In this document: one piece after another, positions 1-8,324 of the stretch
Numbering within the stretch: the stretch's first letter is position 1
How the letters are laid out: every line of letters starts with the position of its first letter
Source: Actinomadura mexicana
GTDB lineage: Bacteria > Actinomycetota > Actinomycetes > Streptosporangiales > Streptosporangiaceae
Length of the DNA: 64,000 bases
Assembly (NCBI RefSeq): GCF_900188105.1
Contig: NZ_FZNP01000008.1
Coordinates: 186,001 to 250,000, forward strand
Reading direction: 5' to 3'
Made by a program: the position numbers and the translations under genes
Notes under the pieces: model-generated
Told to the model about the DNA's origin: nothing
What the model saw: the letters and a program-made list of their open reading frames with translations, nothing else
Databases searched by the model: none

Positions 1-682
1 GAAGAGCGATTCGCGCGGGCGGCTGTTCGTGGCGGGAGGTGCGGGCGGCGACGCTCGTGTCCTCGACGCCCGCACCGGCCGGGTGCTGGCCTCCTACCGG
101 CTGGCCGACGGCCCGTCGTTCATCAACGACGTCATCATCACGCAGGGCGCCGCGTGGTTCACCGACTCCACCAATCCGGTGCTCTACAGGCTGCCGCTCG
201 GCGGCGGACGGCTGCCCTCCGCCGCGGTGCGGGTGCCGCTCACCGGCGATCTCGTCTACCAGGGCGATCCCGGCAGCCCCGACAGTGCCGGATTCAACGC
301 CAACGGCATCACGCCGACACCGGACGGCCGGGGCCTGATCGTCGTGCAGTCGAACACCGGTGGGCTGTTCCGCGTCGACCCGACGGGCAGGACCCGCCGG
401 GTGGACCTGCACGGCGAGTCGCTGCCGGAAGGCGACGGCCTGCTGCTGCGGGGCCGGACGTTGTACGCGGTGCAGAACCGGCTCGACACCGTGGCCGTCC
501 TGCGGTTGGACGCGACGGGAACCAGTGGCCGTGTTGTGCGGCGGGTGACGGACAGCCGGTTCGCCCTGCCCACGACCGTGGCCGCCTTCGGCTCGCGGCT
601 GTACCTCCCCAACATCCAGTTCTTCGCCACGGGGCCGACTCCAGGCATCTCGTACAACGCGGTCGCCATTCCCCGCCCGTAA
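1..682 (+). CDS. SMP-30/gluconolactonase-like beta-propeller protein (C-terminal part)
   Basis: The reading frame is open from the first bases of the window, so the 5' end lies outside. A GTG at 29 could serve as a start, but in-frame codons before it (RGRLFVAGG) continue the propeller pattern. Repeated blades are visible: VLDARTGRVL, INDVIITQGAAWFTDST, NGITPTPDGRGLIVVQS, GRTLYAVQN, ALPTTVAAFGSRLYLPN. This is the style of SMP-30/NHL-like secreted proteins in actinomycetes. No catalytic residues can be assigned from this fragment, so the function is inferred from fold only. It ends with a TAA stop and has no obvious operon partner. Confidence 0.7.
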   Translation, partial: KSDSRGRLFVAGGAGGDARVLDARTGRVLASYRLADGPSFINDVIITQGAAWFTDSTNPVLYRLPLGGGRLPSAAVRVPLTGDLVYQGDPGSPDSAGFNANGITPTPDGRGLIVVQSNTGGLFRVDPTGRTRRVDLHGESLPEGDGLLLRGRTLYAVQNRLDTVAVLRLDATGTSGRVVRRVTDSRFALPTTVAAFGSRLYLPNIQFFATGPTPGISYNAVAIPRP

Positions 683-859
683 GTCCGATTCATGCTTTAT
701 CTGGGGGTGAGGCCGCGGGCGCGAAGATAACTTGAACGACACCGCACGCGGCGGATGACATGGCGGCGGACAACCAGGGCAGATCGACCGGCGTCGGGCG
801 CCGATGTACCAGGCGTCTGAATAGCCCATTTGTCTTGATCTGATTGGATACCTGGTTCT

Positions 860-2017
860 ATGTCGCGTACAGCTGCGGCGGTGGTGGCCGTCGTGGGACT
901 GCTGGTCGCCGTGATGTCCGGGCTCGCGCAGTCCGCCCCGAGCCCGTCCGCCAAGCCCCCGCCGCCCGGCACCGGCAAGAACGGCGAGGCGTGGGCCTGG
1001 ACGCAGCTGGTGAACGGGACGAGCCACACGACCGAGGTCCGCTTCGCCACCACCGAGAAGCCCGCCGGGCACTGCCCCACCTTGCAGTACGACATCGGGG
1101 GCAAGATGCAGACCGCGGATCTGAAGAAGGTCAGCGATCCTTTCGTCACCGGGGGCGGGCTCCAGCAGTTTCCGACGACCTTCTGCGTGACACCCGTCCC
1201 CGACGGGGCGAGAAACGCGCTGATCGAGCCGTCCACCACCATCGCGGCCACCGTGCATCCGGGGAGTCTCCAGCTTCCGCTGCCCGAGTGGCCCGTGAAC
1301 GGGCGTCCCCGGAGCATCGCGGTGATCGGTGACGCGGGGTGCGAGGTCACCTCCCCCACGGTCGGCGCGGCGCAGAACCAGGACTGCCAGAAGAACTGGC
1401 CGCTGGAGCCGCTCTCCGTGCACGCGGCGGCGCAGTCCCGGGCCGGACCTCGTCGTCCACGTCGGCGACTACGTGTACCGGGAGGCGCCGGAAGGGGCGA
1501 ACGACGCGACTCCAGGGTGCGACACCCAGGGGGAGGCCGCCGACTGGGCGTGCCTCATCAAGGACTTCCTGCGGCCTGACCAGGCTCTGCTGGCCGAGGC
1601 GCCCTTCATCTTCGCGCGGGGCAACCACGAGGACTGCACGCCTCCGAAGGTGGGACGGGGCGCAGAATGGTTCCGCTATTTCGCCACGGCCCCCCAGCAG
1701 AACAACGAGTGCTTCTCACTGCCGCAGACCCGGGCGGAGCCGGTCCAGATCAATGCGGGCACGCTGCATTTCGTCCTGTTCGACTCCAGTTCGGCGAGCG
1801 AGAGCAGTAAGCCGGACAAGGCCCAGGCCGCCAAGTACACGAGACCGTCGACGGCGAGACCGTCCAGCACTCGGTCTCGCGGGGTGTTCACGGCTACGCG
1901 CTACTGCGCGACACGGGCGGCCAGTGGCATCTCACCTTCCACGGGGTCTCCGGGCAGGCATGGCCGCTGGACTGCGCTCTGAGCACCGGGGCCGCCAAGG
2001 AGTTCGACTGCAGATGA
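860..2017 (+). pseudogene. Secreted metallophosphoesterase, frameshifted and internally deleted
   Basis: The start at 860 gives a signal peptide (residues about 1-26) and then a calcineurin-like phosphoesterase split over two frames. Frame one (860 to about 1440) carries AVIGDAGCEV. The frame then shifts, and LVVHVGDYVYRE and FARGNHED (metal-binding motifs) are read to about 1840. It shifts back for a C-terminal piece (ETVDGETVQHSV, HGYALL) ending at the TGA at 2015-2017. The segment that normally carries the HRP and GHxH motifs between FDSSSASES and the C-terminus is missing. One base insertion near 1440 in a GC run explains the first shift; the second break looks like a deletion. The gene is very likely inactive; a sequencing error could explain only the first shift. 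Confidence 0.8.
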
Positions 2018-2022
2018 GCGGC

Positions 2023-2586
2023 TCATGAGTGCAGGGCCGTGTCCGGCGGGGTTTCGGTGACGCGGGTGAAGCGGACGGTCAGGCCGTCGCGTTCGGGGGC
2101 GCAGCAGTAGGGGCCCGCGGAGGCCGTGACGCCGGGCGGGAAGGGCGCCAGGCGGATCATCTGCCAGGGGTCGTCGCCGGCGCGGGCGCGGACCGTCACG
2201 GCGTCGCCCGAGCGGCTGGCGCGGATGGTCACCTCCCGGCCCTGCCACGGGACGGGGGCCGAGGACCAGTCGGAGACGCCGCGGGTGACGACCGCGCCCA
2301 AGCGGAGTGCGCCGTCGCAGTACTCGGCGCCCGCCTTGATCCAGGTCGTCTCGGAGAGGCGGACGAGGAGGCCGGCCTGGTCGAACTGCTGGTCGTAGGC
2401 GGCGACGAAGGAGACCTCGATCGCGGCCTCGGGGCCGAACGGGGACAGCAGGGCGTGCCCGCTGTCGCGGTCGTAGCCGTAGGACGTCGTGCGCCAGAAG
2501 TCGCCGCCCCTGGCCGCGGTGACGAGAAGGGCGGGGCCGTCGGGGGTCGCGGACGGGGGCGGGTTGAGCCATTCGCCGGTGATCAC
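2023..2586 (-). CDS. DUF1349 family protein
   Basis: A 187-residue cytosolic protein of the DUF1349 (concanavalin-like, YbjP/regulation-of-enolase-like) family. Visible hallmarks are GGDFWRTTSYGYDRDSGH near residue 28, the core QQFDQAGLLVRLSETTWIKAGAEY (about residues 65-88) and APFPPGVTASAGPYCCAPER near the C-terminus. Family length is usually about 190-200 residues, so it is complete. The start is a GTG with no clear ribosome-binding site. The biochemical role is unknown; the fold suggests carbohydrate binding. It stops 6 bases from the end of the broken phosphoesterase on the other strand. Confidence 0.75.
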   Translation of the reverse strand: MITGEWLNPPPSATPDGPALLVTAARGGDFWRTTSYGYDRDSGHALLSPFGPEAAIEVSFVAAYDQQFDQAGLLVRLSETTWIKAGAEYCDGALRLGAVVTRGVSDWSSAPVPWQGREVTIRASRSGDAVTVRARAGDDPWQMIRLAPFPPGVTASAGPYCCAPERDGLTVRFTRVTETPPDTALHS

Positions 2587-2735
2587 AGGTCAGGAATCTA
2601 CGTCAGGGGGTGGAGCCAGCCCCACCACCAGGGGCGGGTTTTACCTCCCATGATCGGGTAGCTGAACCCAGTGTCTCCGGAAATGTCAGACGCGAGGGTT
2701 GTCATGGACGGGGACGACCGGGCTGGGAGGGCACG

Positions 2736-3653
2736 ATGGTGAGCGGAGCGGCAGTGGGCGGGGTGGGGCGCGGCCGGTTGCGGCCACTGCTCATCGAGGT
2801 GGGGCTGCTGGCGGTCCTGTTCGCCTTCTACAAGTGGGGCCGGACTCTGCTCGAGAGCGGTCCCGGGCAGGCGATGGCGAACGCGCACGGGCTGTGGCGG
2901 TTCGAGCGGGAATGGCTGCCGAGCGAGGTCGGCTTCCAGCATTGGGCGCTCGAATGGGATCACGCGGCGCTCCTCGCCAATGTCTATTACGTGAGCGTCC
3001 ATTTCCCCGGAACGGCGTTGCTGCTGATCTGGCTCTATGTGCGGCACAGGTCGTCCTACGCCAGGGTGCGCAACGAACTGGTGGCGCTGACGGCGGCCGG
3101 GCTCGTGGTGCACACGATGTTCCCGCTGGCTCCGCCCCGGCTCGCCGGGATCGGGGCCGTCGACACGATGCTGACCGTGGGGCCCTCGGCCTACCCGGCG
3201 GCGGCCGACGGGATCGCCAACCAGTACGCGGCCATGCCGTCCCTGCACATCGGGTGGGCGATCCTGGTGGCCGTGGCGGTGGTGCGGGTGTCGCGGAGCC
3301 GGTGGCGGTGGGTCGTCGCGCTGCACGCGCCGCTCACGGTCCTCGTGGTGGTCGTGACGGCCAACCACTACTGGACGGACGGGATCGTCGCCGCGCTCCT
3401 GCTGGCCGGCGCCATGGCCCTGGTTTCCCTGGCCGGACGGATGAGGCAAGCTGTGGGGCATGCTGCCGACGCACACGAGTCCCGAGGTTCCGGACGTCCC
3501 CGTGGCGGTCCTGCCGATCGGGAGCCACGAGCAGCACGGCCCGTTCCTCCCGCTCGCGACGGACACGGTGATCGCGTGCACGATCGCGGCGGAGATCGCG
3601 AAGGCGTACCCGGTGCGGACGCTCCCGCCAGTGACGATCTCGTGCTCGCATGA
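2736..3653 (+). CDS. PAP2-superfamily membrane phosphatase / inositolphosphotransferase-like
   Basis: An integral membrane protein with about five or six hydrophobic segments and the PAP2 signature: AAMPSLHIGWAI (Ser-Leu-His motif) and TANHYWTDGI (His-x3-Asp motif). The family removes or transfers phosphate groups on lipid intermediates at the membrane. The ATG at 2736 is chosen because GGGAGGG lies just upstream. Similarity ends around residue 238 (LAGRMRQ); the remaining frame runs on for about 65 low-complexity residues into the next gene, giving a 194-base same-strand overlap. Either the tail is real or an ancestral stop was lost. Its position beside the creatininase and the lipid-type genes downstream hints at a shared pathway. 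Confidence 0.75.
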   Translation: MVSGAAVGGVGRGRLRPLLIEVGLLAVLFAFYKWGRTLLESGPGQAMANAHGLWRFEREWLPSEVGFQHWALEWDHAALLANVYYVSVHFPGTALLLIWLYVRHRSSYARVRNELVALTAAGLVVHTMFPLAPPRLAGIGAVDTMLTVGPSAYPAAADGIANQYAAMPSLHIGWAILVAVAVVRVSRSRWRWVVALHAPLTVLVVVVTANHYWTDGIVAALLLAGAMALVSLAGRMRQAVGHAADAHESRGSGRPRGGPADREPRAARPVPPARDGHGDRVHDRGGDREGVPGADAPASDDLVLA

Positions 3654-4221
3654 GCACGCGGACTGGCCCGGGACGGTGAGCATCTCGGCGGCGACCCTGT
3701 ACGCGGTGGTCAGGGACGTCGCCGAGTCGCTGCGCCGGGCCGGTGTCCCCAAGCTCGTGCTGGTCAACGGGCACGGGGGCAACTACGTGCTCGGCAACGT
3801 CGTCCAGGAGGCGCACGGCGACATGGCCCTGTTCCCCGCGCTGGAGCACTGGGAGGCGGCGCAGAAGGCGGCCGGCGCCGAGACGCCCGCCGTCAGCGAC
3901 ATGCACGCCGGGGAGCTGGAGACCTCCATCCTGCTGCACGCCCACCCGGAGATGGTGCGGGACGGCTACCAGACCGCCGACCATCTGGCCGACGACCGGC
4001 GGCACCTCCTGACGGCGGGAATGGCGGCCTACACGACGTCCGGCGTCGTCGGGCGGCCGTCACTGGCCGACGCCGGCAAGGGCCGGGAGACGCTGCGGAG
4101 CTTCGTCGCGTCGTTCGGGGACGTCCTCGCGGTGCTTCAGCAGCAGGGCGGCCGCGCCGGGCAGGGACGCGATGAAGGTGAGCACCCCGTACACGACGGA
4201 GACGGTCAGGCCCTGCGCTGA
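3460..4221 (+). CDS. Creatininase-family amidohydrolase
   Basis: A cytosolic metal-dependent amidohydrolase. Metal-ligand motifs are in order: PIGSHEQHGPFLPLATD (Glu24, His26, Asp35), HEHADWPGTVS, LVNGHGGN and MHAGELETS. Relatives include creatininase, MftE and archaeal ArfB, which deformylates the FAPy nucleotide made from GTP. Beside a GTP cyclohydrolase II homologue with an altered switch residue (9117-9779), an ArfB-like deformylase role is an attractive inference, not shown by sequence. The catalytic domain ends near residue 228; the last 26 residues are low-complexity and overlap the convergent gene by 162 bases. It overlaps the PAP2 gene at its 5' end. Confidence 0.8.
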   Translation: MLPTHTSPEVPDVPVAVLPIGSHEQHGPFLPLATDTVIACTIAAEIAKAYPVRTLPPVTISCSHEHADWPGTVSISAATLYAVVRDVAESLRRAGVPKLVLVNGHGGNYVLGNVVQEAHGDMALFPALEHWEAAQKAAGAETPAVSDMHAGELETSILLHAHPEMVRDGYQTADHLADDRRHLLTAGMAAYTTSGVVGRPSLADAGKGRETLRSFVASFGDVLAVLQQQGGRAGQGRDEGEHPVHDGDGQALR

Positions 4222-4989
4222 GCCGAGCCCGGCCGCGCCGAACGCCAGGGCGAGCACGGCCTCGCGCGGCCCCCAGCCGCCGACGTTCACGGGCAGCACC
4301 ATCACCAGGAGCGCCAGCAGCAGCAGCGGCAGGAGGGTGGACAGCGGGGCCGTCGCACCGACGAGGCGGGCGGCGACGACGAACAGGGCCAGGTGCCCGG
4401 TCAGCGCCGCGACCGACAGGCCCACGATCGCGGGCCAGGCGCGCAGGGCGGCGCGCACGTCCGCGAGGGCCGGCGCCAGCGCGCGGCGGCGCCACCGGGC
4501 GAGGACCAGCACCAGGACCAGGACGCCCCCCGCCGGGACCAGGGCGGGCGCCATCGCCGACACCAGCGCGGGATGGGCGAGCAGGGCGGCGACGCCCGCG
4601 ACGATCGCGACGCCCTGCCCCGCGACGCGTTCGAGGAACACGGCCCGCACCCCGCGCGCGACGTCGCCCGACCGGTGCCCGTGGCTCACCGCGCGGTGGA
4701 CGTCTCCGAGCACGCCCGCGGGCAGCACGGAGTTGAGGAACTGGGACCGGTAGTAGTCCGTGACGGCCCCGCCCAGCGGCAGGCGGAGGCCGAGCCGCCG
4801 CGCGACCAGCCACCAGCGGGCCGCGCTGAGCACGGTGGTCAGCAGGCCCAGGGCGAGCGCGACGGCCACGGCCTCGGCGTCGACGGCGCGGAGCGCGTCC
4901 ACGAACGCGTCCGTGCTGTGCCACCACAGGAGCGCGGTGAGGATGCCCAGCCCGACGAGCAGGCGCAGCCAGGGCAGGGACTTCGTCAC
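4060..4989 (-). CDS. Lysylphosphatidylglycerol-synthase-TM (YbhN/AglD-like) membrane protein
   Basis: A 309-residue polytopic membrane protein of the LPG_synthase_TM family, without the soluble aminoacyltransferase domain. Signature parts are LLWWHSTDAFVDALRAVD, AARWWLVARRLG, YYRSQFLNSVLPAGVLGDVHRA and LPVNVGGWGPREAVLALAF. Such proteins are thought to flip or present lipid-linked molecules. The GTG start at 4989 overlaps the methyltransferase stop (GTGA), so the two are translationally coupled; it is the last gene of the seven-gene minus-strand operon. Its 3' end overlaps the convergent creatininase gene. The substrate is unknown. Confidence 0.85.
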   Translation of the reverse strand: MTKSLPWLRLLVGLGILTALLWWHSTDAFVDALRAVDAEAVAVALALGLLTTVLSAARWWLVARRLGLRLPLGGAVTDYYRSQFLNSVLPAGVLGDVHRAVSHGHRSGDVARGVRAVFLERVAGQGVAIVAGVAALLAHPALVSAMAPALVPAGGVLVLVLVLARWRRRALAPALADVRAALRAWPAIVGLSVAALTGHLALFVVAARLVGATAPLSTLLPLLLLALLVMVLPVNVGGWGPREAVLALAFGAAGLGSAQGLTVSVVYGVLTFIASLPGAAALLLKHREDVPERRDEAPQRLPALAGVGQ

Positions 4990-5813
4990 GATGCGCTCCC
5001 GGGGAGGACGAGCAGGTCGACGTGGTGGACCTCGGCGGTGAGGCGCCCGGCGGCGCACTCGGTGAGGCGGCGGCCGAGGTAGTCCCCGGCGAAGGGGGCC
5101 AGGTCCGGCTGCTGCTCGACGGCGGCGGCGACCCAGCCGCGCAGCCACTCGGCGGTCAGCGCGGCCTGGCCGGGGCCGAGCCGCCAGGGGCTCGGGCGCG
5201 CCTGGACCGACGCGCCGCGGCGCCCGAACGCCCGGGTCGCGGCGGTGACGGCGTCGGGCCCGAGGAGCCCGTCGCGCCGCTGGTGGGCGTCGAAGGCGGC
5301 GGCGAACTCGGCGTCGAGCGGTTCGGACGGGGAGAGCCGGACGCGCCCCACGACCGACAGGGTGAGCAGCGCCGGGCAGGCGGCCGCGGCGGCGATCGCC
5401 TCGACCTCGGCGGCGGTGAGCACGTCCAGCAGCGCGGACGCGGTCACGAGCGACGCGCCGACCAGGTCGGACGCGCGGAGCGCGCCGATGTCGCCCGCGC
5501 GCGTCTCGACCGTCGCGGGCGTCCCGTCGGCGGTGACGTACTCGCTCGTGCGGGCGCGGGCGAGCAGGCGCGGATCGCCGTCGTGCAGGATCCAGTGCTG
5601 CGGGCCGCGCAGCCGCCCGGACAGCCAGCGCCCCTGGGAGCCGGTGCCGCACCCGAGGTCCCAGATCACCAGCGGCCCGTCCGGCGGGAGCGCGGAGCGG
5701 AGCGGGTCGAGCAGCTCCGTGGCGCGCGCCGTCGCGTCCGCGCCCTCGCGCAGTTCCAGCCAGGATGGATCGAACCCCGTCACAGCGCCTCCCCGCGCAT
5801 CGACCCCGGTCAC
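4986..5813 (-). CDS. Class I SAM-dependent methyltransferase
   Basis: The SAM-binding motif I is clear (VIWDLGCGTGSQGRW, about residues 47-61), followed by HDGDPRLLARA (motif II acidic residue) and LVTASALLDVLT (post-motif region). About 275 residues. The substrate is not predictable. Two GTG starts are possible, at 5813 and 5783; 5813 is preferred because it forms a GTGA overlap with the preceding glycosyltransferase stop, as elsewhere in this operon. The stop overlaps the start of the LPG-TM gene. Operon context suggests it methylates an intermediate of the pathway that uses the GTP cyclohydrolase and pterin-synthase homologues. Confidence 0.85.
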   Translation of the reverse strand: MTGVDARGGAVTGFDPSWLELREGADATARATELLDPLRSALPPDGPLVIWDLGCGTGSQGRWLSGRLRGPQHWILHDGDPRLLARARTSEYVTADGTPATVETRAGDIGALRASDLVGASLVTASALLDVLTAAEVEAIAAAAACPALLTLSVVGRVRLSPSEPLDAEFAAAFDAHQRRDGLLGPDAVTAATRAFGRRGASVQARPSPWRLGPGQAALTAEWLRGWVAAAVEQQPDLAPFAGDYLGRRLTECAAGRLTAEVHHVDLLVLPGSAS

Positions 5814-6928
5814 AGCTGCCTCCCTGCGGGGGGACGACTCCCCGCATCCCCCGGGGGGGCTTGATCCCTCCGAAGCCTGGACAGCACGACTGCCATCTGC
5901 CGGGCCGTGTCGTCCCAGCCCGGCAGCATGCCGCGCCGCAACCGGGCGGAGGCGCGCAGCCGGTCGCGCGAGTCCGGCTCGACGAGCCAGCGGCGCAGCG
6001 CCGCGCCCATCGCGACGGGATCGTCCGGTGGGACGAGCATGCCGGGGACCCCGCCGGACGGGTCGAAGCCCAGCGTGTCGGGGATGCCGTCCACCGAGGT
6101 CGCGAGCACCGGGATGCCGCGCGCCAGCGCCTCGGTCACGACCATCCCGAACGTCTCCGCGCGGGACGCCAGGACGAGCAGGTCGGCTCCGGCGTAGGCG
6201 TCGTCCAGCCGCTTGCCGGTCAGCGGCCCCGCCAGCCTGACGCGCCCGTCGAGGCGGTGGGCGCCGATCAGCCGGCGCACCCGCGCGACGTGCCCCGCGT
6301 CGCGGCCCAGCGGCCCGGCGCACTCGCAGTCCCAGGACAGGTGCGCGACGGTGGCGAGCGCCTCGACGAGGACGTCGTGCCCCTTGCGCGGGGTCACCGA
6401 CGCCACGCACAGCAGGCGCGCCGCCCCGTCGGTGCCGGACGCGAGCGGCGCCGGGTCGGTGCCGGGGGCGACGGCGTGGACGCGGGACGGCTCCAGGCCG
6501 TGGTGGGCGATCAGGTGGTCCCGGGCCCACGGGCTGGTGGCGACGACGGCCCCGGCCGCCTCCAGTACCTCGCGTTCGCCCGCGTTCAAGTCGGCCTGTC
6601 CGGGTTCGTCCGCCAGCGGGAGGTGGACGAGGACGGCGAGCCGCAGCCGCCCCGCCTCCGGTACGACGATCTCCGGGACGCCGCACGCCACCAGCCCGTC
6701 CATGAGGACGACGGACCCGGCGGGCAGCGCGGCCAGCGCGCGTCCCAGCCCGGCGCGGGCCGCCTCGCCCGGCCGCGGCCACGCGCCGGGCACCGCCAGC
6801 TCCCGGACGGCACGACCGGACGCCGCGAGCTCCTCGCAGAGCCGCCGGTCGTACCGGTTGCCTCCGCTCGGAGCGGCGGCGTCGTCGACGCCGTCCGGGA
6901 CGATCACCCACACCTCGCCGGAGGTCAC
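5810..6928 (-). CDS. GT4-type glycosyltransferase
   Basis: A 372-residue GT-B fold glycosyltransferase. The N-terminal half has PSGGNRYDRRLCEEL and VATSPWARDHLIAHHG. The C-terminal nucleotide-sugar domain has VASVTPRKGHDVLVEAL and the family-4 EX7E region ASRAETFGMVVTEALARG, followed by VLATSVDGIPDTL. It would transfer a sugar from an NDP-sugar to an unknown acceptor. The GTG start at 6928 overlaps the stop of the pterin-synthase homologue (GTGA), and its stop overlaps the methyltransferase start. The gene order implies that a glycosylated product is made. Confidence 0.9.
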   Translation of the reverse strand: MTSGEVWVIVPDGVDDAAAPSGGNRYDRRLCEELAASGRAVRELAVPGAWPRPGEAARAGLGRALAALPAGSVVLMDGLVACGVPEIVVPEAGRLRLAVLVHLPLADEPGQADLNAGEREVLEAAGAVVATSPWARDHLIAHHGLEPSRVHAVAPGTDPAPLASGTDGAARLLCVASVTPRKGHDVLVEALATVAHLSWDCECAGPLGRDAGHVARVRRLIGAHRLDGRVRLAGPLTGKRLDDAYAGADLLVLASRAETFGMVVTEALARGIPVLATSVDGIPDTLGFDPSGGVPGMLVPPDDPVAMGAALRRWLVEPDSRDRLRASARLRRGMLPGWDDTARQMAVVLSRLRRDQAPPGDAGSRPPAGRQL

Positions 6929-7323
6929 AGCTCACGCTCGTAACTGGCCCACGCGACGTGCGACTCGTGCAGCGTCACGGTGATGCCGGCCAGGCCGGCG
7001 GCGTTCGCGCCGAGCGCCCCGGCGCGCACCCGGTCCGCGAGCCGGTCGGCGATGACCTTGGCGAGGAACTCCGTCGAGGTGTTGATCCCGGCGAAGTCGG
7101 GCTCCTCGTCCAGGTTGCGGTAGTTCAGCGCGCCCAGGACCACGCCCAGCTCGCGGGTGGCGAGCCCGATGTCGACGACGATGCCGTCCGGGTCGAGGTC
7201 CGCCCGGCGGAACGTCGCGTCCACCACGAACGTCGCGCCGTGCAGGTGCTGCGCGGGCCCGAAGACCTCGCCGCGGAAGCTGTGCGCGATCATGACGTGG
7301 TCGCGGACGGTGATGGCGAACAA
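6925..7323 (-). CDS. 6-pyruvoyl-tetrahydropterin synthase / QueD homologue with degenerate active site
   Basis: A 132-residue T-fold protein. Compared with E. coli QueD, the first zinc histidine is kept (IAHSF, His14) and so is the second (LHG, His28), but the third is Ala30 (HLHGAT instead of LHGHS). The catalytic Cys position is Ala24, and the Asp-His pair of LDHHYLN is replaced by LNYRNLD. The pterin-anchoring Glu is retained (TLHES, Glu120). I recall that Streptomyces SCO6650 also lacks zinc and the catalytic triad but keeps pterin-binding residues. The start is a TTG at 7323, decided by a strong AGGAGG seven bases upstream. The fold probably binds a pterin or pyrimidine; the reaction is unknown. 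Confidence 0.85.
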   Translation of the reverse strand: MFAITVRDHVMIAHSFRGEVFGPAQHLHGATFVVDATFRRADLDPDGIVVDIGLATRELGVVLGALNYRNLDEEPDFAGINTSTEFLAKVIADRLADRVRAGALGANAAGLAGITVTLHESHVAWASYEREL

Positions 7324-7330
7324 CGAACGT

Positions 7331-7336
7331 CCTCCT
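7331..7336 (-). promoter_or_regulatory. Strong ribosome-binding site deciding a TTG start
   Basis: AGGAGG on the minus strand lies seven bases before the TTG at 7323. No ATG or GTG follows at suitable spacing, and the next in-frame GTG would remove part of the first beta-strand, so the TTG start is favoured. Confidence 0.75.
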
Positions 7337-7352
7337 CGGTAGGCGATCCGCC

Positions 7353-8324
7353 TCAGTAGGCGATCCGGTGGCACAGGGCGGGCAGCTCGCCGCCCACGAG
7401 GCGCGGCATCAGCCGCGGCAGCTCGCCGAACGGGCTCTCCCCGGTGATCAGCTCGCCGAAGGCGGGGTCGGCGAGCAGCCGCAGCGCGAGCGCGATCCGG
7501 TCGGCGAGGCCGCGGCGCGACCGGCGGGACGGCGGGACGGCGCCGACCTGGCTGCCCCGGATGGTCAGGCGCCGCGAGTGGAAGAACTCCCCCAGCGGGA
7601 CGCGGACCTGCCGGTCGCCGTACCAGCTCAGCTCGATCACCTCCCCCTCCGGAGCGAGCAGCTCCAGCGACCGGGCGAGCCCGGCCTCGGACGCGCTCGC
7701 GTGGACGACGAGGTCGCAGCCGCCCTCGGCCCGGTCGGGATGGGCGAACCCGACGCCGAGCGCCCGCGCGACGCCCGCGCGGGACGGGTCGGTGTCGACC
7801 AGCTGGACGCGGCACCCCGGGAACCCCGCGAGGACGCCGGCGACCGAGCAGCCGATCATCCCGGCGCCGACCACGGCGATGCGGTCGCCGACGAGCGGCG
7901 CCGCGTCCCACAGCGCGTTCACGGCCGTCTCCACCGTCCCGGCGAGAATCGCCCGCTCCGGCGGCACCTCGTCCGGGACGGCGCTGACCGCGCTCGCCGG
8001 GACGACGTAGCGGGTCTGGTGCGGGTAGAGGCAGAACACCGTGCGGCCGGCCAGCTCGGCGGGGCCGTGCTCGACCACGCCGACGTTGAGGTACCCGTAC
8101 TTGACCGGCCCGGGGAACGCCCCGTCCTGGAACGGCGCCCGCATGATCGCGTGCTGGTTCGGCGGGACGCCGCCGCGGAACACGATCGCCTCGGTGCCGC
8201 GGCTCACGCCCGAGAACACCGTACGGACGAGCACCTCCCCCGGTCCGGGCTCGGGCAGGACGACATCGCGGATCTCGCCCTCACCTGGCGACCGGATCCA
8301 GAAGGCGCGCGCGTCGCGCTCCAT
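7353..8324 (-). CDS. Zinc-type/BchC-like medium-chain dehydrogenase
   Basis: A 323-residue medium-chain dehydrogenase. The N-terminal part has VFSGVSRGTEAIVFRGG, typical of the BchC-like branch. The Rossmann motif is AVVGAGMIGCSVAG (about residue 150), followed by VDTDPSRAGVARALG with an acidic residue suggesting NAD. The structural-zinc cysteine lobe of classical alcohol dehydrogenases is absent. The ATG start at 8324 lies inside the upstream CDP-alcohol phosphotransferase gene (44-base overlap), and 29 bases separate its stop from the next start. The substrate is unknown; oxidation or reduction of a pathway alcohol is inferred. Confidence 0.85.
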   Translation of the reverse strand: MERDARAFWIRSPGEGEIRDVVLPEPGPGEVLVRTVFSGVSRGTEAIVFRGGVPPNQHAIMRAPFQDGAFPGPVKYGYLNVGVVEHGPAELAGRTVFCLYPHQTRYVVPASAVSAVPDEVPPERAILAGTVETAVNALWDAAPLVGDRIAVVGAGMIGCSVAGVLAGFPGCRVQLVDTDPSRAGVARALGVGFAHPDRAEGGCDLVVHASASEAGLARSLELLAPEGEVIELSWYGDRQVRVPLGEFFHSRRLTIRGSQVGAVPPSRRSRRGLADRIALALRLLADPAFGELITGESPFGELPRLMPRLVGGELPALCHRIAY

